This document shows positions 5,336 to 11,795 of a stretch of 11,795 bases of DNA, piece by piece. The stretch covers positions 1 through 11,795 of the forward strand of contig NZ_CALLXM010000065.1 in assembly GCF_937875265.1 (NCBI RefSeq). Direction: 5' to 3'. The notes under the pieces are model-generated. The model did no database searches, was not told where the DNA came from, and was given only the letters and a program-made list of their open reading frames with translations. The translations under genes and the position numbers were made by a program. The number at the start of each line of letters is the position of its first letter. Within the stretch, counting starts at the first letter, position 1. Source of the stretch: an uncultured Acetobacter sp. GTDB taxonomy: Bacteria > Pseudomonadota > Alphaproteobacteria > Acetobacterales > Acetobacteraceae.

Positions 5336-6019
5336 GTGACTTCCGACATTATGAAGACACCATCATTTTTATCCGCCCCGCGGGGCGACGAAAAACGTGA
5401 TGAGGCTTTTGAAGAAGCCTCTCTCCGCGATGCTCTGGAAAGGCTTGGATCTTCCTCGCGCACCAGACCGCAGACAACATCCCGCCCGGCAGCAGATCCG
5501 GCGCAGGGCAAGCGTCGTCGTTTTGTAAAAGACGGTGATGTGCAGGTGGAAAGGCATTCTCTGGCCCGCACCACACCGCGCACACTGGCTATGCCGCGCA
5601 CGGCCACCACATCCCGGACAGCGCATTTTTCTGAAGAAGACGGCACAGAGGTGTCAAAGCTTCGTCGTCAGCTGGCGGATGAAAAGCTACGTTCAGAAGA
5701 TGCGGAACGCCAGATTACGGCCTTGCAGACCACGCAACGCGGGTTTGAAACCCGTCAGGCCCATTCGGATATCATGGTGCGCGAGCTGAAAAGCAAACTG
5801 GCCGCCCGTGAGGAAGAGCTGACGGAAGCCGGAAGCAATCTGCGCAGCGCACAGCGTACGGTGGAAGCGCTGGAAGAAGAAATGCAGGCCCTGCGCAAAA
5901 AGCTGGAGGCCCGTCCGCGTGGCCGCCCGCGCCTGAAGCCCCTCGAAGAAGACGGAGCAGAAAAGGTGCTGGTGGCGGATGATGATGAACCGCAGCCCGT
6001 TAAGTGGTGGAAAGACTGA
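5336..6019 (+). CDS. Coiled-coil protein with AT-hook-like motif
   Basis: A 227-residue, very hydrophilic, probably cytoplasmic protein I cannot assign. Residues 1-60 are charged and low in structure (DEAFEEASLRDALERLG, then Ser/Thr/Arg/Pro-rich). KRRRFVKDGDVQVERH (59-74) is a basic patch that I think recurs in related Rhodospirillales proteins. Residues 103-191 form a long heptad-like coiled coil (KLRRQLADEKLRSEDAERQI onward). RPRGRPRLKP (193-202) is an almost ideal AT-hook (core RGRP). The end is acidic, then PVKWWKD. The start is unsure: GTG at 5336 is favoured by AGGAAAG 12 nt upstream, though spacing is long; ATG at 5351 would shorten it by five residues. A TATAAA (5325-5330) lies so close that the mRNA may have almost no leader. 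It probably forms an operon with the membrane protein 31 bp downstream. Role could be nucleoid-associated; that is inference. Confidence 0.7.
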   Translation: MTSDIMKTPSFLSAPRGDEKRDEAFEEASLRDALERLGSSSRTRPQTTSRPAADPAQGKRRRFVKDGDVQVERHSLARTTPRTLAMPRTATTSRTAHFSEEDGTEVSKLRRQLADEKLRSEDAERQITALQTTQRGFETRQAHSDIMVRELKSKLAAREEELTEAGSNLRSAQRTVEALEEEMQALRKKLEARPRGRPRLKPLEEDGAEKVLVADDDEPQPVKWWKD

Positions 6020-6050
6020 AACCTGACATATTTTGCGCTAAAGTGCAGGT

Positions 6051-6518
6051 ATGAAGAATAATTCCGCCACGCCTGCACTTGTCTTTCTGATAGCAGATGT
6101 CGCTCTGGGGGTTGCCTTTGTGCTGCTGCCCCCGGTGGTGATGAGTTTTCTTGTTCTGCTGAAAGACGTGTTTGGCGTGCTGATCCTGCCATTCACCTTT
6201 CTGTTCGGGCTGGCTGGCTGGTCCTCGGACATGTCATCGCTGGATAGTGTGATGGGTGGCCTGGCTCCCAGCATGCTGCGTCATCCGTTCCGCGCAATAA
6301 CTGCGGCGGCTTTGATCGCTATTGGTGGCCTGTGTTCGGTTCTCGCCTTTAGCAGCCCGCGTGCTGCGCATATGGAACGGATTATCGCACCTATTTTAAC
6401 CGTTGTTGCCATTGGTCTGGCGGGGCTGGATGTTGGCGTGATTTTGCTACCCGCTTTGCTCCTTCAGCTTTCTGCCCTGCGGTATCCTGAAATGGATTTT
6501 TTCACACGTCGGAAATAA
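6051..6518 (+). CDS. Multi-TM membrane protein of unknown function
   Basis: A 155-residue inner-membrane protein that I do not recognise. Hydrophobic segments are visible at about residues 8-34, 37-57, 82-101 and 110-141; the first and last are long enough to be helical pairs, so four to six spans are possible. Between spans two and three is a polar loop GWSSDMSSLDSVMGGLAPSM. The C-terminal RYPEMDFFTRRK is basic and likely cytoplasmic. No catalytic, transport or binding motif is evident. The ribosome binding site is weak (GCAGG, about 2 nt before the ATG), which suggests dependence on the coiled-coil gene 31 bp upstream in the same direction. Downstream, cacacg (6503-6508) with cgtgtg (6520-6525) and gccat/atggc (6557-6570) give only weak hairpins, so I cannot name its terminator. 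Confidence 0.72.
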   Translation: MKNNSATPALVFLIADVALGVAFVLLPPVVMSFLVLLKDVFGVLILPFTFLFGLAGWSSDMSSLDSVMGGLAPSMLRHPFRAITAAALIAIGGLCSVLAFSSPRAAHMERIIAPILTVVAIGLAGLDVGVILLPALLLQLSALRYPEMDFFTRRK

Positions 6519-6600
6519 GCGTGTGTTTGCGTGGCAGGCTTTAACCAGCGGATAATGCCATCTATATGGCTGAATTTTACCGTCTGACTTTCAGAGAAAT

Positions 6601-6650
6601 ATAGAAAAAAGCAGCGTCGTGTTCCTGATGCTATTCAGAAAGACGCTGCT
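6601..6650 (-). terminator. Intrinsic terminator of the FAD-oxidoreductase gene
   Basis: On the minus strand a 9-bp perfect stem (agcagcgtc, 6650-6642, with gacgctgct, 6618-6610) encloses a 23-nt loop that holds a small inner stem (ctga/tcag), and is followed by a run of T (6610-6605) and ctat. It lies 12 bp after the stop codon of the gene at 6662-8089. Confidence 0.82.
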
Positions 6651-6661
6651 ATTCTCAAAGC

Positions 6662-8089
6662 TTACGGGAAAATCTTGCCCGGATTCATCAGGTTTTTTGG
6701 GTCCAGCGCGGCTTTAATTTTGCGCATGGTGTCCAGTTCCGCGCCGCCGCGCCATGACGGCATCATGTAAGTCTTCAACTGCCCCACGCCATGCTCGGCG
6801 GAGAAAGACCCATCCAGCGTGCGAACAATGTTGGCAACTGTGTCCATCATTGCGTGGTCCTGCGCCAGAAACGCTTTCGGATCCATGCCTTCTGGTTGCA
6901 CCAGATTAAAGTGAATGTTGCCATCCCCAATATGCCCGAAAGGGGCCACGCGCATGCTAGGGATCAGCGCTTCACACGCGGCTGTTGCTTTGCTGATAAA
7001 TTCAGGAATGGCAGAAAGCGGGACAGACACATCGTTTTTCACGGATGCCCCGGCACGTTTCTGGGCTTCAGCGTGTTCTTCACGAATTACCCAAAGCGCC
7101 TGACGCTGGCCTTCGCTTTCTGCCAGCACAGCATCGGTTACCAGGCCGTCTTCCAGAGCTTGCCCCAGAACCTCTTCCATCAATGTGCGCAGGCTGTCAT
7201 CCGCGCGCGGGCTGCCCAGTTCCACCAGCGCATAGGCCGGGGCGGGTTCGGAAAGTGGCAGAGATGCCCCTTCAATCAGGCTGTTCACCAGCGCCATGCT
7301 GGTGCCGGACATATATTCAAATGCTTGAATGGCTGCCGGGTCCTGTTTGCGGAAGGCAGCGAACAGATCCAGCACGGCTTGCGGGTCCGCCAGCGCACAT
7401 AAGGCTGTCTCACGGGAGCGGGGGGCAGGCTGAAGCTGAATAATGGCAGTGGTGATAATGCCCAGCGTGCCTTCTGAACCAATAAGCACCTGCCGCAGGG
7501 CGTAGCCGGTGTTGTCCTTGCGCAGGCGGCGCATCAGGTTGAGCACCTGTCCGTCTGGCAGAACGGCTTCCAGCCCCAATGCTAGCTCCCGTGCATTTCC
7601 GTAGCGTACGGTATTATTGCCGCCTGCATTGGTGGCCAGAATCCCGCCAATTTCAGCGGAGCCTTCAGAAGAAATGGAGAGCGGCAGCATCAGTCCTTCG
7701 GCTGCGGCAGCATCCTGTGCGGCTTTCAGGGTGACCCCGGCTTCTACCGTCATGGTCAGGTCTGCATGGTCAATGGCGTGAACGCGCGTCATGCGGGTGG
7801 TGGAAATTACTACCGCCTTGCCGCTGTCATCCGGCGTGGCCCCGCCAACCATGCTGGTATTGCCACCCTGCGGCACCATCGGCACACCATACTCTGCACA
7901 CAGGGCCACGGCTTTTGCGCAGTCTTGTGTGTTGGCAGGACGCAGCACAGCAGCGCAGCGGCCATGATAGAGCATCCGCCAGTCTGTGCAGAACGGGTCC
8001 GTATCCCCGGCCTCGGTCAGCAACCCGGACGGACCAAGCAACTGCGTCAAGGCATCAAGAAGGGCGGAGGGCAGGGGCGTGTCGGACAT
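6662..8089 (-). CDS. FAD-linked D-2-hydroxyacid dehydrogenase (D-lactate/D-2-hydroxyglutarate type)
   Basis: A 475-residue flavoprotein of the VAO/PCMH fold (GlcD/DLD/D2HGDH group) that oxidises a D-2-hydroxyacid to the 2-oxoacid and passes electrons on, probably to quinone or a carrier protein. The FAD-binding domain comes first: VPQGGNTSMVGG (72-83), the segment GGILATNAGGNNTVRYG (148-164) and IGSEGTLGII (203-212). The C-terminal substrate domain has PFGHIGDGNIHFN (383-395) and EHGVGQLK (432-439). By comparison with human D2HGDH, H386, H393 and E432 should bind zinc and H433 act at the active site. The end LDPKNLMNPGKIFP is standard. The substrate cannot be read from sequence. Weak site AAGG lies 8 nt before the ATG. 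It follows the coiled-coil gene by 68 bp and is the last of a four-gene minus-strand run, with its own terminator. No GlcE/GlcF iron-sulfur partners are adjacent. Confidence 0.9.
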   Translation of the reverse strand: MSDTPLPSALLDALTQLLGPSGLLTEAGDTDPFCTDWRMLYHGRCAAVLRPANTQDCAKAVALCAEYGVPMVPQGGNTSMVGGATPDDSGKAVVISTTRMTRVHAIDHADLTMTVEAGVTLKAAQDAAAAEGLMLPLSISSEGSAEIGGILATNAGGNNTVRYGNARELALGLEAVLPDGQVLNLMRRLRKDNTGYALRQVLIGSEGTLGIITTAIIQLQPAPRSRETALCALADPQAVLDLFAAFRKQDPAAIQAFEYMSGTSMALVNSLIEGASLPLSEPAPAYALVELGSPRADDSLRTLMEEVLGQALEDGLVTDAVLAESEGQRQALWVIREEHAEAQKRAGASVKNDVSVPLSAIPEFISKATAACEALIPSMRVAPFGHIGDGNIHFNLVQPEGMDPKAFLAQDHAMMDTVANIVRTLDGSFSAEHGVGQLKTYMMPSWRGGAELDTMRKIKAALDPKNLMNPGKIFP

Positions 8090-8157
8090 GAGGCAAACCT
8101 TGGTCGGAAATCAGAGTGTCATAAAAGGTGAAAAGACGGTCAGATCACGCATTTTTC

Positions 8158-8703
8158 TTAATAAAGATAGCGTGCATTATCTGTTACGGGATGAAGTGCT
8201 GTATAGAACAGATGGAAAAGCTGTGTGCCTGCAATGCCTGTCAGTAATCCGGCAGCAACAGCGACAAAAATAATCATCAGCCGGGGGTAGCGGCTGTCCA
8301 TCATTTTCATGCTCAGCATGCTTTGCAGTTCTGAATTTGCAGCTTGCGCGAGATGGAGCTGAGACTTCAGGTTTTCATTATTCCCCCGCACAATCCGCAG
8401 ATTATGCTCCATCCGGTTCAGGATTTCTCCTCGGTCATGCAACTGGACACGCAGGATTTGAAGGGTATTTTCCTGTGCGCGGAGTTCGGCTTCATCCCGC
8501 GTTGTGCGGGCGGCCGTCAGACGGTCAATATCCGGTGCGAGGGTCTGGAAGAGGTTTTTCAGCGCCCCCCCGGTGATGCCATCACGACGCGCACGGGCCT
8601 TGATGGCCTCCAGAGCAGAGTCAGATTGCCCCTGCTGATCTTCCAGCACCAAAGCCAGAATATCAGACAGGATTTTGATCTCCCTGGGGTCCATCTTGCT
8701 CAT
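8158..8703 (-). CDS. Tail-anchored coiled-coil protein
   Basis: A 181-residue protein I cannot name. Residues 1-58 are a helical, soluble segment (ILSDILALVLEDQQGQSDSA, then ALEAIKARARRDGITGGALK), weakly reminiscent of small helical domains in other alphaproteobacterial hypotheticals. Residues 66-134 form a coiled coil rich in Leu, Gln, Asn and Glu. One membrane segment, about 141-164 (LMIIFVAVAAGLLTGIAGTQ), is followed by only 17 residues, making it a tail-anchored inner-membrane protein with its bulk in the cytoplasm, unlike an exported protein; no signal peptide is seen. The ATG overlaps the stop of sua5 as ATGA, so the two are translationally coupled. An FAD oxidoreductase gene follows 68 bp later. 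A scaffold or partner role at the membrane is only inferred. Confidence 0.75.
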   Translation of the reverse strand: MSKMDPREIKILSDILALVLEDQQGQSDSALEAIKARARRDGITGGALKNLFQTLAPDIDRLTAARTTRDEAELRAQENTLQILRVQLHDRGEILNRMEHNLRIVRGNNENLKSQLHLAQAANSELQSMLSMKMMDSRYPRLMIIFVAVAAGLLTGIAGTQLFHLFYTALHPVTDNARYLY

Positions 8704-9695
8704 GTCAGGTCATACCCCGCAGGCCTTGGGGCTGCGGCGCGGCGCAGACGGTCCTGAATGGCGAGGCCAAGTCCATGTTCAGGAATAGGCTGCACGGCAA
8801 GGCCGGTCAGTTCAAATGTCTGGCGCTGGCTGTCCAGAAACCGCAGGCCGGAAAACAGGCGGGCGGCGGCCTCTTCCAGATTACCTGTAGGGCTGAGGTT
8901 CCACGTCACAGCGGCTTCATCGTGCAGGGGCGTAGGGCCAAAAGCGATCAACCCTTCCTGCGGGCCAACGCTGGTGGCGTTCAGGCGCACCGGCAGGCTG
9001 GGGGCATAATGGGAGAGCATGCGGCCCGGAGAAAGCGGGGCGGCATCGCTTTCTGTCTCAGGGCGTGCGATTGGGCCGCACAGCCCTTCAAGTTCCTCAA
9101 CCGAGACACCGCCGGGGCGCAACAGGCAGGGGCGGTCCGGGTTCGTCAGGTCCACCACCGTGCTTTCCAGGCCTACGGCGCAGGGGCCGGTATCCAGCAC
9201 GGCATCAATCCGGCCTTCCAGTTCATCCAGCACATGGCTGGCGTCTGATGGGCTGATGCGGCCTGAGCGGTTAGCGGAGGGGGCCGCCACAGGGTGATCA
9301 ACCGCCCGCAGGAGTGCAAGAACAGCGTCCCCCCGAGGCACACGCACGGCAATGGAAGGCAGACCGTCGGCGGCCAGATCACTTACCGTGCAGCCTGGGG
9401 CGCGGGGCAGGACCAGTGTCAGTGGACCGGGCCAGAACCGGTCCGCCAGTTTTTGGGCCAGCGGGTTGGACTGCACTTGTTTAAACGCGGCGTCTGCACT
9501 GGCAAAATGGCTGATGAGCGGGTTGAAGCGAGGGCGGTTCTTGGCTTCAAAAATATGGGCGACGGCGGAGGGTTGCGTGGCATCCCCCCCCAGCCCGTAA
9601 ACCGTCTCCGTGCCAAACGCCACCAGTCCGCCATCCCGCAGAATGCGGGCGGCAGCGGCAATGCCAGAGGGGGTGGCGGCGAGGCGTTCGGTCAT
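8700..9695 (-). CDS. sua5: Threonylcarbamoyl-AMP synthase, Sua5 long form
   Basis: A 331-residue enzyme making threonylcarbamoyl-AMP from threonine, bicarbonate and ATP, the first step of the universal t6A37 tRNA modification; TsaB, TsaD and TsaE complete it elsewhere. The YrdC domain (about 10-205) shows GTETVYGLG (28-36; the family usually has P where this has G), KNRPRFNPL (52-60), SANRSG (140-145) and ESTVVDL (177-183). The linker LSPGRMLSHYAP (221-232) and the C-terminal Sua5 domain (about 235-330) distinguish it from the short TsaC form. I chose the ATG at 9695 because it has AGGAC 6 nt upstream and begins just before the domain; the frame is open up to 9875 but runs over the cysQ end. 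It is 47 bp after cysQ and overlaps the coiled-coil gene, so it is probably part of one operon. Confidence 0.93.
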   Translation of the reverse strand: MTERLAATPSGIAAAARILRDGGLVAFGTETVYGLGGDATQPSAVAHIFEAKNRPRFNPLISHFASADAAFKQVQSNPLAQKLADRFWPGPLTLVLPRAPGCTVSDLAADGLPSIAVRVPRGDAVLALLRAVDHPVAAPSANRSGRISPSDASHVLDELEGRIDAVLDTGPCAVGLESTVVDLTNPDRPCLLRPGGVSVEELEGLCGPIARPETESDAAPLSPGRMLSHYAPSLPVRLNATSVGPQEGLIAFGPTPLHDEAAVTWNLSPTGNLEEAAARLFSGLRFLDSQRQTFELTGLAVQPIPEHGLGLAIQDRLRRAAAPRPAGYDLT

Positions 9696-9742
9696 ACAAG
9701 TCCTGTCGAACAAAGTGGTAGAACAGTTTGGCGCACGGGAAC

Positions 9743-10513
9743 TCAGAGCTGCCCGGTGCAGACAAAAGGCGGGTTTTTCCAGTCCGGCTTGCCGTAAAGC
9801 AGCGGGCTGCCATCCAGCAGGGTGACGTGGCCACCGGCGGCTTCCACAATGGCCTGAGGGGCTGCGGTGTCCCACTCCATGGTCGGACCGAGGCGGGGGT
9901 AGAAATCAACCACACCTTCTGCCACGCGTGCAAACTTTACAGCTGACCCGATATTACCCACGGAAGCGATGCGGCGTTCACCCAGATATTCGGCCAGACG
10001 CGGATCATCCCCATAATGGCGGGAGGCCAGAACGCTCAGCCCTTCAGCAGGCGGTGTGCGGGTGTGGATGGAGGTAAGGCCGTTATTGTCCCGGCGCTGA
10101 GCAGGCAGGTTCACGCCGCCCGTATAAAGCTGATGGTACGCGGGCAGCGCCATAGCGCCCAGCACGGCCCGGCCATTGCGCACAAGGCCGATATTGACCG
10201 TAAAGTCATCCCGCCCGGCAGCAAATTCCCGCGTGCCGTCCAGCGGGTCTACCAGCCAGTAGGCTTCAGACACAGCGCCACGCAACCCGGAGGCCACTTC
10301 TTCTTCCGCAATAACCGGAATGCCCGGCACGGCGGCGCGAAGGCCTTTGAGGATATGGGCTTCCGCCGCGTGGTCAGCTTCCGTCACCGGTGAGGAGTCG
10401 GTTTTGGTCAGCGTTTCAAAACCCCGCGCGCGAATGGTGCGGATAATTTCAGCGGCTTCGTCCGCCAGTCTGGCTGCAAGGGCCAGCAGGTCAGCGTCAG
10501 TATAGGTGTTCAT
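9743..10513 (-). CDS. cysQ: 3'(2'),5'-bisphosphate nucleotidase (CysQ family)
   Basis: A 256-residue Mg-dependent phosphatase of the inositol-monophosphatase superfamily. CysQ removes the 3'-phosphate of PAP, the toxic by-product of sulfate assimilation. The family motifs are SPVTEADHAAE (41-51), the metal-binding EEE at 70-72, DPLDGTREF (89-97, with D89 and D92 as metal ligands) and WDTAAPQAIVEAAGG (214-228, D215). The TREF after the DPLDG motif is the usual CysQ form and argues against a plain inositol monophosphatase, but a broader sugar-phosphate specificity cannot be excluded. I chose ATG 10513; the frame stays open to 10729, but that part overlaps the divergent pepA. The chosen start has no good Shine-Dalgarno. 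It is first in the minus-strand run cysQ-sua5-coiled coil-FAD oxidoreductase. Confidence 0.9.
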   Translation of the reverse strand: MNTYTDADLLALAARLADEAAEIIRTIRARGFETLTKTDSSPVTEADHAAEAHILKGLRAAVPGIPVIAEEEVASGLRGAVSEAYWLVDPLDGTREFAAGRDDFTVNIGLVRNGRAVLGAMALPAYHQLYTGGVNLPAQRRDNNGLTSIHTRTPPAEGLSVLASRHYGDDPRLAEYLGERRIASVGNIGSAVKFARVAEGVVDFYPRLGPTMEWDTAAPQAIVEAAGGHVTLLDGSPLLYGKPDWKNPPFVCTGQL

Positions 10514-10680
10514 GTTATGACCATACGCCAGGAACGGCAGCGCGTCATGCCCCGGATGTGCGCAGAGTTGCTGCCCGTCCTGTTTTTTTGAACAGGCTCC
10601 GGCTGCCCTATTGCCAAGGGGCGAGGTGGGACGTACCCAAGTCAGACCGATTAAGCGAAGACGTAAGGAGGCCAGTCGGC
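10514..10680. promoter_or_regulatory. Divergent intergenic region cysQ/pepA
   Basis: These 167 bp must hold the promoters of both genes. I see TTGGCA and TGTTCA spaced by 17 bp on the minus strand (10616-10588), and TTGAAC (10588-10593) with TATTGC 15 bp later on the + strand; both are weak matches. A small hairpin, cctgtt/aacagg (10579-10596), has a T-rich loop. A strong ribosome binding site AAGGAGG (10665-10671) serves pepA. Confidence 0.35.
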
Positions 10681-11795
10681 ATGCTTCAGATTTCATTTTC
10701 CCCCGAGACCCTGCCCGATGGCGGGGCACTGGCTCTTCTGCTGGCCGAAGGGCAGGACCGTCCGGCCATTTTTGCTGCTGCAGATAAAGCGACCAACGGC
10801 GCCCTGACCCGCGCAGCCGAAGCGGATGCCTTTACCGGCAAGGATGGCTCCACCTGTGTTGTTCTGGCACCGGGTGCAGGCTTTTCCCGCATTGTGCTGA
10901 TTGGCGTTGGTAAAGCGGAAGCTTTTGGCGCGAAAGAAGCCGAAGCTGCTGGTGGCGTTGCTGCCTCCGTTTTTGGGGCGCAGGACAAGGCAACTGTTGC
11001 TCTGGGCAATGTGCCGCAAGGCTTTGCGGCATCCGTTGCGCAGGGTGCTGTGCTGGGGGCGTATCACTTCTCACTGTATCACAGCGCACCGGCGGAAGAT
11101 AAAAAGCACCGCCTTGCAGCAGTGACCGTTCTGGCCGCTGACCCGGCCGCAGCAGAGGCCGCCTTTGCACCGCTGGCCGCTGTGGCGCGTGGCGTGATCC
11201 TGACGCGGGATCTGGTCACGGAACCTGCCAACGTCCTGAACCCAGAAGAATTTACCGCTCGTGTCACCACGTTGCGCAGCCTTGGGCTGGAAGTGGACGT
11301 GCTGGACGGCGCAGCAATGGAAAAGCTGGGCTTTGGCGCGCTGCTGGGTGTTGCGCAGGGCAGTGCGAACGCACCGCGCACCGTCGTCATGCGCTGGAAC
11401 GGCGGTGCGAAGGATGAAGCCCCGCTGGCCTTTATTGGCAAAGGTGTGACGTTTGATTCCGGTGGCATTTCCATCAAGCCCGCAGCGGGCATGGAGGAAA
11501 TGAAAGAAGACATGGCCGGTGCTGCAACCGTGACCGGTCTGATGGCAACTCTTGCAGGCCGTAAGGCGAAGGTGAACGCTGTTGGCGTGATCGGTCTGGT
11601 GGAAAACATGGTGTCCGGCACCGCCCAGCGCCCCGGTGACGTGGTGCGCAGTGCGTCCGGCCAGACCATTGAAGTGCTGAACACGGACGCTGAAGGGCGC
11701 CTCGTGCTGGCCGATATCCTCTGGTATGCGCGGGACCGTTTTGCACCGAAGCTGATGGTGGACCTTGCGACCCTGACGGGTGCGATCATTGTCAG
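10681..11795 (+). CDS. pepA: Leucyl aminopeptidase PepA, N-terminal three quarters (partial)
   Basis: A cytosolic M17 metallo-aminopeptidase that removes N-terminal residues from peptides. The frame runs from ATG 10681 to the end of the window (371 codons and two bases) with no stop. The start has AAGGAGG 9 nt upstream. The N-terminal domain (1 to about 155) is typical in layout, beginning ISFSPETLPDGGALALLLAE. The catalytic domain shows GKGVTFDSGG (253-262), KPAAGMEEMKEDMAGAA (266-282) and the family signature NTDAEGRL (334-341). Aligning with E. coli PepA, the metal ligands are K254, D259, D277, D336 and E338, and the catalytic K266 and R340 are in place; numbers are offset by a constant 16. 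E. coli PepA also binds DNA (Xer sites, carAB), but whether this one does cannot be told. Expressed divergently from cysQ. Confidence 0.95.
   Translation, partial: MLQISFSPETLPDGGALALLLAEGQDRPAIFAAADKATNGALTRAAEADAFTGKDGSTCVVLAPGAGFSRIVLIGVGKAEAFGAKEAEAAGGVAASVFGAQDKATVALGNVPQGFAASVAQGAVLGAYHFSLYHSAPAEDKKHRLAAVTVLAADPAAAEAAFAPLAAVARGVILTRDLVTEPANVLNPEEFTARVTTLRSLGLEVDVLDGAAMEKLGFGALLGVAQGSANAPRTVVMRWNGGAKDEAPLAFIGKGVTFDSGGISIKPAAGMEEMKEDMAGAATVTGLMATLAGRKAKVNAVGVIGLVENMVSGTAQRPGDVVRSASGQTIEVLNTDAEGRLVLADILWYARDRFAPKLMVDLATLTGAIIV

Noticed and set aside
9696..9875. N-terminal extension of Sua5
   Set aside because: It runs antiparallel-free over the cysQ 3' end in another frame and lacks Sua5 similarity; ATG 9695 has its own Shine-Dalgarno.
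10527..10560. GGAAC in the cysQ/pepA gap as a second EcfG promoter
   Set aside because: No CGTT follows at 16 or 17 bp.
10514..10729. N-terminal extension of CysQ
   Set aside because: It would overlap the divergent pepA start, and CysQ homology begins only after ATG 10513.
11079..11789. 236-codon open frame antisense to pepA
   Set aside because: It mirrors a strongly conserved M17 peptidase reading frame; its Ser/Arg/Ala-rich product is typical of antisense frames in GC-rich DNA.
1..11795. CRISPR array, tRNA, rRNA, insertion sequence or phage genes
   Set aside because: No regularly spaced repeats, cloverleaf with conserved T-loop, transposase or phage-like protein was found on reading both strands.

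Overview
The window looks like a chromosomal segment of an acetic acid bacterium (Acetobacteraceae, probably Acetobacter or a close relative). This is inferred from the ~60% GC coding DNA, the protein styles and the mix of genes; no 16S or other taxonomic marker is present. All recognisable genes are core or lineage-typical. I see no insertion sequence, prophage, CRISPR array, tRNA or rRNA.

Layout. 1-936 (+): the 3' half of an acetyl-CoA synthetase gene, closed by a strong intrinsic terminator. 1002-1451 (-): a small exported CHRD-domain protein whose promoter matches the alphaproteobacterial general-stress sigma factor (EcfG) consensus and is bracketed by a perfect 11-bp inverted repeat. 1617-1868 (-): a DUF1653 protein, divergent from 1909-2837 (+), a pair encoding an exported CxxxxC protein (TTG start) and a two-TM protein. 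2820-4144 (-): DUF423 membrane protein plus RlmM-type 23S rRNA 2'-O-methyltransferase, overlapping by ATGA. 4217-4795 (+): PduO/MMAB-type cobalamin adenosyltransferase. 4796-5335: a ~540-bp gap that I cannot assign to a gene. Its first part is strikingly AT-rich and carries repeats and palindromes, and its second part is rich in potential RNA hairpins. 5336-6518 (+): a hydrophilic coiled-coil protein with an AT-hook-like motif, then a multi-TM membrane protein. 10513-6662 (-): a four-gene run of cysQ-like phosphatase, Sua5-type tRNA t6A enzyme, tail-anchored coiled-coil protein (ATGA overlap with sua5) and an FAD-linked D-2-hydroxyacid dehydrogenase, ending in an intrinsic terminator at 6650-6601. 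10681-11795 (+): leucyl aminopeptidase pepA, divergent from cysQ and running off the window.

How the genes fit together. Several are house-keeping: acetate activation, sulfate-assimilation by-product removal (PAP hydrolysis), tRNA and rRNA modification, B12 activation, peptide turnover and D-2-hydroxyacid oxidation. The least understood material is the EcfG-type promoter/inverted-repeat module, the AT-rich island followed directly by an AT-hook/coiled-coil gene, and the tail-anchored coiled-coil protein coupled to sua5. I did not find a clear new multi-gene system; the AT-rich island plus AT-hook gene is the best candidate for something undescribed.
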